Below, in pieces: positions 26,901 to 34,260 of a DNA stretch of 49,336 bases; positions within the stretch are counted from its first letter, which is position 1, and the number at the start of each line of letters is the position of its first letter. Location: assembly GCA_937877625.1 (NCBI GenBank), contig CALFJG010000030.1, positions 1 to 49,336 on the forward strand, in the 5' to 3' direction. The translations under genes were made by a program, and so were the position numbers. The stretch is from an uncultured Prevotellaceae bacterium. GTDB taxonomy: Bacteria; Bacteroidota; Bacteroidia; Bacteroidales; Bacteroidaceae. The notes below the pieces were generated by a model. That model had not been told where the DNA came from. It worked only from the letters and a program-made list of their open reading frames with translations, and ran no database searches.

Positions 26901-27314
26901 CACAACCATGTCAATCGTGCTTTAAAAAAATTCCGCGCCATACAAAATGAGGGAAACCGCTACCTGGAGATGTCGCGTGAGGAGCAAGGCAATATGGGAG
27001 CGCAGGTCACCACGGCTGTCAGCCTGCTTAACTCCTTTATGCGCGAAATCCAAGACCAGGATATCGCCTTGAAAGTTGCTCAGTTAAAAACGTTAGCCGA
27101 GCGCGGTGTGATTACATACATTGCCAAACGCTTGCAGCGCATTCAGAAAAACATACGCCGCATAGGAAGCAAGGCACGAATGACACACGACGAAGCACTC
27201 TCTGAAATCATCGATATGGCTAACAAATACAACAAGTACTTTGTTGCCGAGGAAGCGCGCAACAACCAAGTTGAAACCAACGCCGAAATAATACTCTCTG
27301 AATCTTTTCAATAA
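23988..27314 (+). CDS. PLD-like nuclease fused to SNF2-type helicase
   Basis: A 1108-aa protein. The N-terminal 230 residues form a phospholipase D-like domain with one HKD-type motif: H141-A-K143 followed by ITGSSNLSGNG (about 159-169). Such domains often act as nucleases. It is followed by a superfamily 2 helicase core: GLGKT (292-296, Walker A), DEAH (373-376), SATPTNN (about 424-430), a long linker, 'TTDVLAEGVNLHRA' (about 764-777) and QRIGRVNRIG (797-806). A C-terminal region of about 270 residues is charged and helical. PLD-SNF2 fusions or pairs occur in DISARM-like and other restriction-type defence loci; here no methyltransferase or other partner is adjacent. A second in-frame ATG at 24012 (MGAKFFTN) may be the true start. 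A terminator at 27371-27409 ends the transcript. Confidence 0.9.
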   Translation: MSEASLFPMGAKFFTNRDNNTLIKEFEGIISDNPHFKNLDAVVGFLRSSGYFALRPFLDTIDKVRILIGIDVDKYIVKAETAGRLFIGAEEDVKEDFLQIFKTDIEHANYTKEVEKGIFQVVEDLLSGKLELRVHPSKKIHAKIYILYPEPFGTHSQGAAITGSSNLSGNGLGITNDRQYEFNVLLEDHEQVAFAKDEFEQLWQEAKGCEITATDIETTIKKTYLKGDATPYELYIKMLMEYFSDRVLETDNGNPFDMPEGYIKFDYQMDAVIEGYQKLLRYDGFFLADVVGLGKTVVATMIAKKFLIENGRDKTKILVVYPPAVEQNWKTTFKDFEIDKYTKFITNGSLSKVLDEDDYNYWKAEEYDLVLVDEAHKFRSHTTAAFVQLQEICKMPRVQTGNIAGYKKKVMLISATPTNNSLADIYNQILLFQDPRHCTIDGVANLTAFFAPLIKKFKTYRKEDSNDLEKIKQLSERVRERIIKPLTVRRTRSDIQNVPRYFKEVQSFPVVERPIGSYYKLNERLADLFEQTMQTLNKKLTYARYKAIAYLKDEANKGRYDNAELISYSLAGIRKNGLVKRLESSFYAFQVSLNNFRQANQNMIEMFESDKVYIAPDLDINNLMASCTEEELEERLNAKAENNPKNAIFKADDFKPEFIEMLRSDQEILNTLYAEWKDITPADDSKFAKFNELLKHEFFKTNRNPEQKLVVFSESVDTVNYLASRINRNDVLVISAKNRNALFKTIRENFDANYNKEKKNTYNIILTTDVLAEGVNLHRANVIVNYDTPWNATRLMQRIGRVNRIGSSSKHIYNYVFYPSREGNREINLNQIVLSKIQTFHTTFGEDYQIYSRDEILDRNLDKLFDEEMKAQQEEQNKEIPFYEELRTLYHTNRKEYNRIAKISLRSRTGRAARTVNGVTLSGDTLVFLKTNVRKLFFLVSENAEEISVIDALTYFKAEPEEQPVERIAQHHNHVNRALKKFRAIQNEGNRYLEMSREEQGNMGAQVTTAVSLLNSFMREIQDQDIALKVAQLKTLAERGVITYIAKRLQRIQKNIRRIGSKARMTHDEALSEIIDMANKYNKYFVAEEARNNQVETNAEIILSESFQ

Positions 27315-27337
27315 AGGGAGGCCCTACAAAAGAAACA

Positions 27338-27366
27338 CAGGCGAGCAAAAGCCTGTTGAAAACGAA
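27338..27366 (-). repeat. Partial inverted copy of the 79-bp hairpin element
   Basis: About 28 bases (GGCGAGCAAAAGCCTGTTGA followed by AAACGAAG) are the reverse complement of the first third of the 79-bp unit found at 36962-37198. It lies just after the stop of the PLD-SNF2 gene and before the shared terminator, and is a truncated remnant. Confidence 0.7.
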
Positions 27367-27370
27367 GCCA

Positions 27371-27409
27371 AAAAGAGAGGCCGGGCGTAAAAGTCCAGAC
27401 CTCTCTTTT
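27371..27409. terminator. Bidirectional terminator between the PLD-SNF2 gene and groEL
   Basis: AAAAGAGAGG (27371-27380) pairs perfectly with CCTCTCTTTT (27400-27409) around a 19-base loop that has further partial pairing. A-runs on the left and T-runs on the right make it a terminator for both converging transcripts: the helicase gene (stop 27314) and groEL (stop 27476). Confidence 0.8.
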
Positions 27410-27475
27410 AATCGGTGGGAAATAGCAGAACCCACCGCATATAAAAAGCTTATTATTGTAATCCTCTTTGCGCGA

Positions 27476-29107
27476 CTACATCATACCGCCCATCCCTGGA
27501 GCACCTCCCATAGGCATTTCGGGCTTCTCCTCTTTCTTGTCGCAGATGACACATTCCGTAGTAAGGAACATTCCTGCTACACTGGCGGCATTTTCAAGAG
27601 CTACGCGCGCTACTTTGGCAGGGTCAACGATACCAGCGGCACGAAGGTCTTCGTAAACATCGGTCTTGGCGTTATAACCAAAGTTGCCTTTGCCCTCACG
27701 CACTTTGTTGACGACTACAGCACCCTCCAGGCCAGCGTTGATGCAAATCTGACGCAGGGGTTCTTCGATGGCGCGGAATATAATTTGGATACCCGTTGTC
27801 TCGTCGGCGTTGGCACCGCTGAAACCTTGTAATGCCTCCTGCGCACGAATGTAGGCCACGCCGCCACCTGTCACGATGCCCTCCTCAATGGCTGCACGTG
27901 TGGCACACAGAGCATCGTCGCAGCGGTCTTTCTTCTCTTTCTGTTCCGTTTCGCTGGCTGCACCGACCTCAAGCACGCACACACCGCCACTGAGCTTTGC
28001 CAAACGCTCCTGCAGTTTCTCTTTGTCGTAGTTGCTGGTGGTATTGGCGATTTCGTTCTTGATTTGCTGGATACGGTCGGCAATAAGCTCTTTCTGACCC
28101 GTGCCGTCAACAATTGTGGTATTTTCCTTACTGATTGTTACTTTCTCAGCACTACCGAGCATTTCAAGGGTGGCCTGGTCAAGTTTCAAGCCTTTGTCCT
28201 CGCTGATTACAGTACCGCCGGTGAGTACAGCGATGTCTTCAAGCATCGCCTTACGACGATCGCCGAAGCCTGGGGCTTTCACGGCACAAATCTTCAGCTG
28301 ACCCTGCAAGCGATTTACCACGAGAGTGGTCAGTGCCTCGCTATCAACGTCTTCTGCTATGACGAGCAGAGGACGACCGGTTTGTACGGCGGGTTGCAGG
28401 ATGGGAAGGAAATCCTTAAGATTGCTGATTTTCTTGTCGTAGATAAGGATGTTCGGTTTCTCCATCACGCACTGCATCTTCTCGGTGTCGGTAACGAAGT
28501 AAGGCGACAAATAGCCGCGGTCAAACTGCATACCTTCCACAGTCTTCAAGGCGGTGTCGCGTCCCTTTGCGTCCTCTATTGTAATAACGCCGTTGACACT
28601 CACAGCACGCATACCGTCGGCAATGAGTTTTCCGATTTCCTCGTCGTTGTTGGCAGAGATAGTAGCCACCTGTTCAATTTTCTCATAGCTCTCTCCCACC
28701 TGTTCGGCCTGCGAAGCGATATGCTCCACTACTTTTGCTACAGCCTTGTCAATGCCACGTTTCACATCAAGCGGGTTGGCTCCGGCAGCGACATTCTTTA
28801 GCCCCTCGGATAAGATAGCCTGTGCCAGAACGGTAGCTGTGGTAGTGCCATCGCCGGCATCGTCGCCCGTCTTGCTGGCCACGCTTTTTACGAGCTGCGC
28901 ACCGGCATTTTCAAACGTGCCTTCAAGTTCTATCTCTTTGGCCACGCTGACACCGTCTTTAGTAATACGCGGAGCACCGAATTTGCGGTCAATAACTACG
29001 TTGCGCCCTTTGGGGCCAAGCGTCACTTTCACGGCATCGGCCAGTTGGTCGGCACCATCTTTCAAGAGGCTGCGAGCCTCAACATTGTATTTAATTTCTT
29101 TAGCCAT
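27476..29107 (-). CDS. groEL: Chaperonin GroEL (Hsp60)
   Basis: A 543-aa GroEL of full length. It opens with the canonical MAKEIKYNVEARSLLKDG, has the ATP-binding 'TLGPKGRNV' and 'GDGTTTATVLAQ' segments (about residues 28-36 and 85-96), the apical-domain 'MQFDRGYLSPYFVTD', and the Gly/Met-rich tail (GMGGMM). It forms the tetradecameric ring that folds cytosolic proteins with GroES as its lid. It follows groES by 92 bp in the same direction, the standard groESL operon. No CIRCE inverted repeat is visible upstream, so heat control, if present, is not by HrcA-CIRCE as far as I can see. Confidence 0.99.
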   Translation of the reverse strand: MAKEIKYNVEARSLLKDGADQLADAVKVTLGPKGRNVVIDRKFGAPRITKDGVSVAKEIELEGTFENAGAQLVKSVASKTGDDAGDGTTTATVLAQAILSEGLKNVAAGANPLDVKRGIDKAVAKVVEHIASQAEQVGESYEKIEQVATISANNDEEIGKLIADGMRAVSVNGVITIEDAKGRDTALKTVEGMQFDRGYLSPYFVTDTEKMQCVMEKPNILIYDKKISNLKDFLPILQPAVQTGRPLLVIAEDVDSEALTTLVVNRLQGQLKICAVKAPGFGDRRKAMLEDIAVLTGGTVISEDKGLKLDQATLEMLGSAEKVTISKENTTIVDGTGQKELIADRIQQIKNEIANTTSNYDKEKLQERLAKLSGGVCVLEVGAASETEQKEKKDRCDDALCATRAAIEEGIVTGGGVAYIRAQEALQGFSGANADETTGIQIIFRAIEEPLRQICINAGLEGAVVVNKVREGKGNFGYNAKTDVYEDLRAAGIVDPAKVARVALENAASVAGMFLTTECVICDKKEEKPEMPMGGAPGMGGMM

Positions 29108-29199
29108 TGTATTTAGATTTTTTCTGTGGTTCGGCGCGGCTTATCGGTATCACGCGGAAACTTTTTCTGCTGTCGCGCCTTGCCGTTGTGGTTGTGTGT

Positions 29200-29472
29200 T
29201 TATTTAATAACTGCTAATACATCGCTCTGGCGCATAATAAGGTACTTCTCACCGTTAAGTTCCACCTCTGTACCGCTATACTTACCATAGAGTACACAGT
29301 CGCCCTGTGCGAGTACCATTTCTTCGTCCTTAGTGCCTTTGCCCACGGCAAGAACCTCGCCCTGCAGGGGTTTTTCTTTAGCTGTGTCGGGGATAATGAT
29401 GCCACCGACGGTTTTCTCTTCGGCTGGAGCGGGCTTTATCAGCACGCGGTCGGCCAGTGGTTGAATGTTCAT
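29200..29472 (-). CDS. groES: Co-chaperonin GroES (Hsp10)
   Basis: A 90-aa GroES: MNIQPLADRVLIKPAPAEE at the start, the mobile loop 'TVGGIIIPDTAKEKPLQGEVLAVGKG', and the 'VLYGKYSGTEVELNGEKYLIMRQSDVLAVI' end. It forms the heptameric lid for GroEL. A longer reading from 29532 would add 20 residues not found in GroES proteins, so I take the ATG at 29472. It is the first gene of the groESL operon and is divergent from the thymidine kinase gene. I could not find a clear TAnnTTTG element in the 140-base gap for the minus strand. Confidence 0.98.
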   Translation of the reverse strand: MNIQPLADRVLIKPAPAEEKTVGGIIIPDTAKEKPLQGEVLAVGKGTKDEEMVLAQGDCVLYGKYSGTEVELNGEKYLIMRQSDVLAVIK

Positions 29473-29599
29473 AATGCTTGTGTTTTTATAGATTTGTTTG
29501 ACATTTTTAATGTTTTGCCCCATAACTGCCAAAAGCGTGCCAAACGCTGTACAGCGGTAAAAAAGTTGTTCTTTCTCCTCGGCATCTTTGAGAAATACT

Positions 29600-29607
29600 T
29601 ACCTTTG
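29600..29607 (+). promoter_or_regulatory. -7 element of the thymidine kinase promoter
   Basis: TACCTTTG matches TAnnTTTG exactly and ends just 8 bases before the ATG at 29616. The predicted transcript would therefore be leaderless or nearly so. The -33 region offers only TTTC (29572-29575) at 24 bases. Confidence 0.55.
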
Positions 29608-29615
29608 CTCGCGTT

Positions 29616-30203
29616 ATGGAAAAATACGAAGAAACACATGGCCGCGAGCTTTTTTCGCGCGGCAGAATAGAAGTAGTTTGCGGCTCTATGTTTTCAGGCA
29701 AGACTGAGGAGCTTATCCGTCGGCTGAAGCGCGCACGTATTGCCAAGCAGCGCGTAGAAATCTATAAACCCGCCATTGACACACGCTACAGCGAGGAGGA
29801 TGTAGTGTCGCACGACAGCAACACGGTGCATGCCACGCCGATAGACAGCTCGGGCTCTCTACTGCTGATGACCGCCGATGCCGACGTTGTGGGTATTGAC
29901 GAGGCACAGTTCTTCGACGATGGCCTTGTTGACGTTTGCCGCGAATTGGCAGCAAACGGTAAGCGCGTCATCGTGGCAGGACTGGATATGGACTTCAAGG
30001 GTGTGCCTTTCGGCCCGATGCCTGCACTCTGTGCCATAGCCGAAGACGTGACAAAAGTTCACGCCATCTGCGTGCGATGTGGCGACCTGGCCTATATCTC
30101 CCACCGCATCGTGGCAGGCGAGAATCGTGTGATGCTCGGCGAAACACAGCAATACGAACCCCTTTGCCGACATTGCTACGAAGAAGTGATGAACAAGTCG
30201 TAA
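29616..30203 (+). CDS. tdk: Thymidine kinase (type II, TK1-like)
   Basis: A 195-aa thymidine kinase that phosphorylates thymidine to dTMP in the salvage pathway. The P-loop is GSMFSGKT (residues 23-30). Also seen are the Walker B-like 'VVGIDEAQFFD' (about 91-101), 'VIVAGLDMDFKGVPFG' (the lasso/substrate region), and two CxxC zinc-binding pairs (ICVRCGD near residue 152 and CRHCYEE near 186). Length and motif order are normal. The gene stands alone: groES is divergent upstream, and a 78-bp repeat array follows 38 bp after the stop. Confidence 0.98.
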   Translation: MEKYEETHGRELFSRGRIEVVCGSMFSGKTEELIRRLKRARIAKQRVEIYKPAIDTRYSEEDVVSHDSNTVHATPIDSSGSLLLMTADADVVGIDEAQFFDDGLVDVCRELAANGKRVIVAGLDMDFKGVPFGPMPALCAIAEDVTKVHAICVRCGDLAYISHRIVAGENRVMLGETQQYEPLCRHCYEEVMNKS

Positions 30204-30241
30204 AAAAAACAAGTTATTCTCTTTCTCACATATTAGAGGTG

Positions 30242-30397
30242 GGTTCGTCTTTCACAGACTTTTGCTCGCCAAGGCAATGCTGAAACAAGCTTCGCTTTGC
30301 TCTTCTGGCTTAACGCAAAAGTTCGTCTTCGACAGACTTTTGCTCGCCAAGGCAAAGCTGAAACAAGTTTCGCTTTGCTCTTCTGGCTTAACGCAAA
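30242..30397 (+). repeat. Two tandem 78-bp hairpin-forming repeat units
   Basis: Units 30242-30319 and 30320-30397 are about 90% identical to each other and to the three 79-bp units at 36962-37198. Each contains nested complementary blocks: CTTTTGC/GCAAAAG, GCCA/TGGC, GCAA(T/A)GC/GCTTTGC and GAAAC/GTTTC-like inner pairs, so the whole unit can fold into one long imperfect hairpin. Same orientation as the neighbouring genes. Confidence 0.92.
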
Positions 30398-30430
30398 AGT
30401 TATATTAATTCCTTCGTTAAATTCACCGCT

Positions 30431-31414
30431 TTGTCTCGCTGGTCTTGTCTTTTAATTGTTTCATTATCTTCGCTCATCACCTTTGCTCAGAGCCTGCCAG
30501 AGATAAGGATGCGTGTTGACAGCACATTGCAGGCACGCTACTACCGTGTGAACTACGACACCGCTTTTATCGGACGACCGCAACAGCGGCTCACACTCCG
30601 CGCACGAGCCAAAGCCTCAGGAAACTCATTACACACTGACACCGAGCTGGAAGGAAAAAAGTTATACGCCAACCTCCACACGAAGACGCGCGCCACACTT
30701 TATTTGGGAGCCAACTATCGTGGCATTTCAGCAGGCGTGTCGCTCAACCCCGCCAGTTTCAAGAAGAAAAACAGCGATTACGAATTTAACGTAAACATCT
30801 TTACCAATCGCTACAACATTGAAGCCAGCTACCAAGACGCGCACACACTTTCGGGTACTATTAAAATTGATGGCACACCCTACCATATCCCTATCGGTTT
30901 AGTACACACGAAGATTTTCCAACTAACAGGATGCTACACATTTAACCATCGTCGGTTCTCGTGGCCTGCCGCTTTCACGCAGTCGTACATACAAAAACGC
31001 TCGGCAGGCTCGTGGCTGATAGGCTTTGCGTACCAAGCCGGCAGCTTAAAAATCAACACCGAGCTATTCAACGAGCCGTGGAAAGGACGCATCTATATGG
31101 GCGATTTAGCCGTAGGAGGAGGCTATGCCCACAACTTTGTGTGGCATCGCAAATGGCTCGTACACCTCTCGCTCATTCCTATGCTTATTGTTCTAAACAG
31201 AAACAACATCACCGTCAACGGCGAGCGCATAGATTTTCCCACACATTTCCCTGAAATGCTTCTTAGTGAGCATCTTGCCGTGGTATACAATTTCAGCCAC
31301 AAATACTTCCTCTGCTTCAACGCGAAAGGCAATAGTAATATATTCGTAAAGAACAAACACTACTCGCGCCAAAGCCAATGGCAAACCCAACTCTCGTTTG
31401 GGATGAGAATTTAG
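30431..31414 (+). CDS. DUF4421 family outer-envelope protein
   Basis: A 327-aa secreted protein with a signal peptide (about 1-20, ending TFAQ). The 'DSTLQARYYRVNYDTAFIGRP' start of the mature part and the 'GANYRGISAGVSLNPA' segment match DUF4421, a Bacteroidetes family thought to form outer-membrane beta structures. Alternating beta strands run to a terminal 'QTQLSFGMRI', consistent with a small barrel. The start is unusual: the reading frame has no ATG before the signal peptide, and the only usable start is TTG at 30431 (LSRWSCLLIVSLSS read as Met first). A stop codon inside the repeat array upstream rules out extension. Function unknown. Confidence 0.85.
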   Translation: MSRWSCLLIVSLSSLITFAQSLPEIRMRVDSTLQARYYRVNYDTAFIGRPQQRLTLRARAKASGNSLHTDTELEGKKLYANLHTKTRATLYLGANYRGISAGVSLNPASFKKKNSDYEFNVNIFTNRYNIEASYQDAHTLSGTIKIDGTPYHIPIGLVHTKIFQLTGCYTFNHRRFSWPAAFTQSYIQKRSAGSWLIGFAYQAGSLKINTELFNEPWKGRIYMGDLAVGGGYAHNFVWHRKWLVHLSLIPMLIVLNRNNITVNGERIDFPTHFPEMLLSEHLAVVYNFSHKYFLCFNAKGNSNIFVKNKHYSRQSQWQTQLSFGMRI

Positions 31415-31445
31415 AGAGACGAGGGATGAGGATTTAGAGAGACGG
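31400..31445. repeat. 23-bp tandem duplication across the DUF4421 stop codon
   Basis: Units at 31400-31422 and 31423-31445 (GGGATGAGAATTTAGAGAGA plus CGA, with two differences in the second copy) lie head to tail. The first copy contains the last codons and the stop of the DUF4421 gene. The remainder of the gap up to 31722 holds only the candidate promoter at 31603-31610. Confidence 0.85.
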
Positions 31446-31602
31446 CAAATCTCTTGAAGCCTCGTTGTGCATCACAAACCCTACACCTAAAAACTTCCTT
31501 TATTGACAATCATAAATATAATCTTCGCGGGCAACCTTGCTATTTTGTAGCGCATAGATTAAAGGGATGTTCTAAAAAAACACGTCAAAATGTTTTTTGT
31601 GC

Positions 31603-31610
31603 TACCTTTG
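31603..31610 (+). promoter_or_regulatory. -7 element for the TonB receptor gene
   Basis: TACCTTTG matches the -7 consensus exactly. It overlaps the beginning of a longer upstream reading (ATG 31597), which argues that translation really starts at 31723. The leader would be about 105 bases. The -33 match is poor. Confidence 0.5.
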
Positions 31611-31722
31611 TGCAGGTTTAGCCTTACGTTCGCAGCGCATAGAGCGAGTTAAGGGCAAACAAAGACAATCCGAGGAATCCCGCTTAAATAGCACATACCA
31701 TAAATCTTATATATCTCACTCA

Positions 31723-34203
31723 ATGAAATACCTCCTCTCGTTTCTTTCCTTTCTTCTTATTAGCATTTCAGCATTAGCTCAAGGCACAGTGCGCGGCGTA
31801 GTATTTGACAACGATGAACACGTCGCCGTGGCTGGTGCTACGGTGTCGCTACTGCAAAACGGCACGCCGGCCAAGCCCGCCATAAAATCTGCCGAGGACG
31901 GCACGTTCGTCTTTGAAGGTGTGCCACAAGGTCGCTACGCCGTCCGTGTAGCAATGGTAGGGTTCAGTGTAGTGCGCCGCGCTGTGACACTCACCGCATC
32001 GCACCACGATGCATCGGTCGATACGCTCTTCCTCGCCACACGTCAGTTGGGCGAAGCCCTCATACAAGCCGAGCGCCCCGCCGTGCGCTTAGAAGCCGAC
32101 CGCCGCTCCTACGGCGTTGACCAGCAGATAGCAGCCACCGGCGGCACCGCCACGGAAGTATTAGAAAACATCCCCAGCGTAGAGGTTGACCAAGACGGCA
32201 ACATATCGCTGCGTGGAAACACAGCAGTAGAAGTGTGGATAAACGGTCGTCCCTCTGGCCTTACCGCCGACAACCGAGGCGAAATCCTTGAGCAGCTACC
32301 CGCAGAGAGTATTGACCGCATAGAAATCATCGACAACCCACCCGCCAAGTACAGTGCAGAAGGCTCTGCGGGAATTATCAACATTGTGCTTAAGCAAGGA
32401 CATCAGGCGGGCTATTATGGCAGCGTTTCCGTGGGTGGCAACACAGACGGTGGTGTCAACACCAACGCCTCCATCAACTATAGCGGCGGCAAGTGGGAGG
32501 TATATGCCAACCTCGGCCTGCGCCATCGCCGGAACCACCGAGGCGGCTCGTGGAGCGAACAGATGTTTCCCTCTCTCGGCGACTACCAATATAGCCAGGG
32601 CCGACGTCACATGCAGGGAAACAACCTCTTTGCTCGCGCCGGTGCTACGTTCCACGCCACCACACACGACGACTTCACTCTGGGCGGACACGCTATGATT
32701 GGCGGACACAACGGCACATCATTTACAGACTATCAATATGGCAACACCGCCACGGGGCTTGACCACAATATGTTCCGCCGCGACAACTCTGATGGCGATA
32801 TGCGTATGTACCACGCAGAGTTGGTGTATAAACACACTTTCCGCGAAGGCCACTTCCTGGAAGCCACGGCAGAATACAACCGTTGGATGATGGACGACGA
32901 TAACGTGTATCAAGACAGTACGTGGTATGCCGACGACCTCACGCCAACGGCCTATAGCTATGAGTTTCGCCCAAATCGTATTCGCAACCGTTCGTGGGAG
33001 TTTAGCGTGGACTATGAGAACCAAATCAACGAGGCTTGGAAACTACAAGTGGGCTACAACGGACGCCTGAGCCACGAAAACACACCGCAGCACGCCTTTA
33101 GTGCCGACAACTGGAACGGCTCAGGGCAGACAGAAGTAGAAAACTATTTCAACCGCTTCATCTACGACCAAGACACACACGCGGCCTATGCCACTCTCTC
33201 TTGGACAAGCGGAGCTTTTAGCGTGCAAGGCGGGCTACGCGGCGAATACTGGAAAGTGAATACCGAGAGCTACAACTTCGCTATGGAACACGATGCTTCT
33301 CTGCGCGGTAAGCCGTTTAAGAAAGACTATTTTGAACTCTTCCCCAGCCTCTTCGTGTCCTATCAGCTCACCTCCTCGCAACAGTTACAACTCAACTACA
33401 CGCGCCGCTTGCGCCGACCGTGGGGCGGCCAACTCAATAGTTTCAAAAACACGCGCGACGCCACAGTAATAGAATACGGTAACCCGCAACTCACACCGGA
33501 GTTCTCCAACAACTTCACACTAAACTACATCAAGACGTGGGACAGACACACCCTATCACTTGGCGCATACTACCGCCCCACCACCGAAGTAATTCAACGC
33601 ATACGTTATCGCAGCCAAGACGATGGGCTGATGTATATGACCTCCTGCAATGTCACTAAGCGCACCGACACGGGTATTGAAGTAGTGGCCAAGAACAAGA
33701 TCTTCTCTTTCTTCGACCTCACCACAACAGCGAACATCTATTATCAACACATTGACGGCTTCAACTACATCATTGACGGGCAAAGCGTCACAGGCGAGAG
33801 CGACCACAGCATGGCGTGGAGCTTGCGCCTGATGGGTATGTTCCAACTCCCCGCCGACATCTCCCTGCAAGCCACGGGCAACCTACGTTCGCGGCAGGTA
33901 GTAGCACAAGGCTACCGACGCTCCAACTACAACATCGACCTCGGGCTGCGCAAGACATTCCTCAACCGCCAGCTCTCCCTCTCCCTCTCGCTGCGCGACG
34001 TGTTCAACAGTCGCAAGTTCCGTGTAGTGACGCAGGGCGACGACTTCTTCCGCCACCAGAAAGGGTGGCGAGGCGGACGCAGCCTACAGGTGACGCTCAC
34101 TTGGAACTTCGGCAATATGAAACGCAAGCCTCAGCCACGACGCGACGAAAACGGCGATAGCGACGGAGAGACTAACAGCTACACAGGCGAGAGCGACTTC
34201 TAA
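31723..34203 (+). CDS. TonB-dependent receptor, outer-membrane beta-barrel (OMP_b-brl) family
   Basis: An 826-aa outer-membrane receptor. Starting at 31723 gives a clean signal peptide (MKYLLSFLSFLLISISALAQ). Next comes a carboxypeptidase-regulatory-like domain (about 23-105; 'GTVRGVVFDNDEHVAVAGATVSLL'), a plug-like segment (about 125-220; 'TATEVLENIPSVEVDQDGNISLRGNTAVEVWINGRPSGL', 'ERIEIIDNPPAKYSAEGSAGIINIVLK'), and a long barrel of the OMP_b-brl_3 type. It lacks the SusC signature and a SusD partner, so it is not a SusCD system. The C-terminal tail after the last strand is charged (KRKPQPRRDENGD..), unusual for a barrel that normally ends in Phe. Ligand unknown; such receptors often serve peptides, metals or small molecules. 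Confidence 0.92.
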   Translation: MKYLLSFLSFLLISISALAQGTVRGVVFDNDEHVAVAGATVSLLQNGTPAKPAIKSAEDGTFVFEGVPQGRYAVRVAMVGFSVVRRAVTLTASHHDASVDTLFLATRQLGEALIQAERPAVRLEADRRSYGVDQQIAATGGTATEVLENIPSVEVDQDGNISLRGNTAVEVWINGRPSGLTADNRGEILEQLPAESIDRIEIIDNPPAKYSAEGSAGIINIVLKQGHQAGYYGSVSVGGNTDGGVNTNASINYSGGKWEVYANLGLRHRRNHRGGSWSEQMFPSLGDYQYSQGRRHMQGNNLFARAGATFHATTHDDFTLGGHAMIGGHNGTSFTDYQYGNTATGLDHNMFRRDNSDGDMRMYHAELVYKHTFREGHFLEATAEYNRWMMDDDNVYQDSTWYADDLTPTAYSYEFRPNRIRNRSWEFSVDYENQINEAWKLQVGYNGRLSHENTPQHAFSADNWNGSGQTEVENYFNRFIYDQDTHAAYATLSWTSGAFSVQGGLRGEYWKVNTESYNFAMEHDASLRGKPFKKDYFELFPSLFVSYQLTSSQQLQLNYTRRLRRPWGGQLNSFKNTRDATVIEYGNPQLTPEFSNNFTLNYIKTWDRHTLSLGAYYRPTTEVIQRIRYRSQDDGLMYMTSCNVTKRTDTGIEVVAKNKIFSFFDLTTTANIYYQHIDGFNYIIDGQSVTGESDHSMAWSLRLMGMFQLPADISLQATGNLRSRQVVAQGYRRSNYNIDLGLRKTFLNRQLSLSLSLRDVFNSRKFRVVTQGDDFFRHQKGWRGGRSLQVTLTWNFGNMKRKPQPRRDENGDSDGETNSYTGESDF

Positions 34204-34260
34204 ACAGCACACACCCGCTTATATACGTGGAGAATTGTTGGTGTAACAACTGCTACACAA

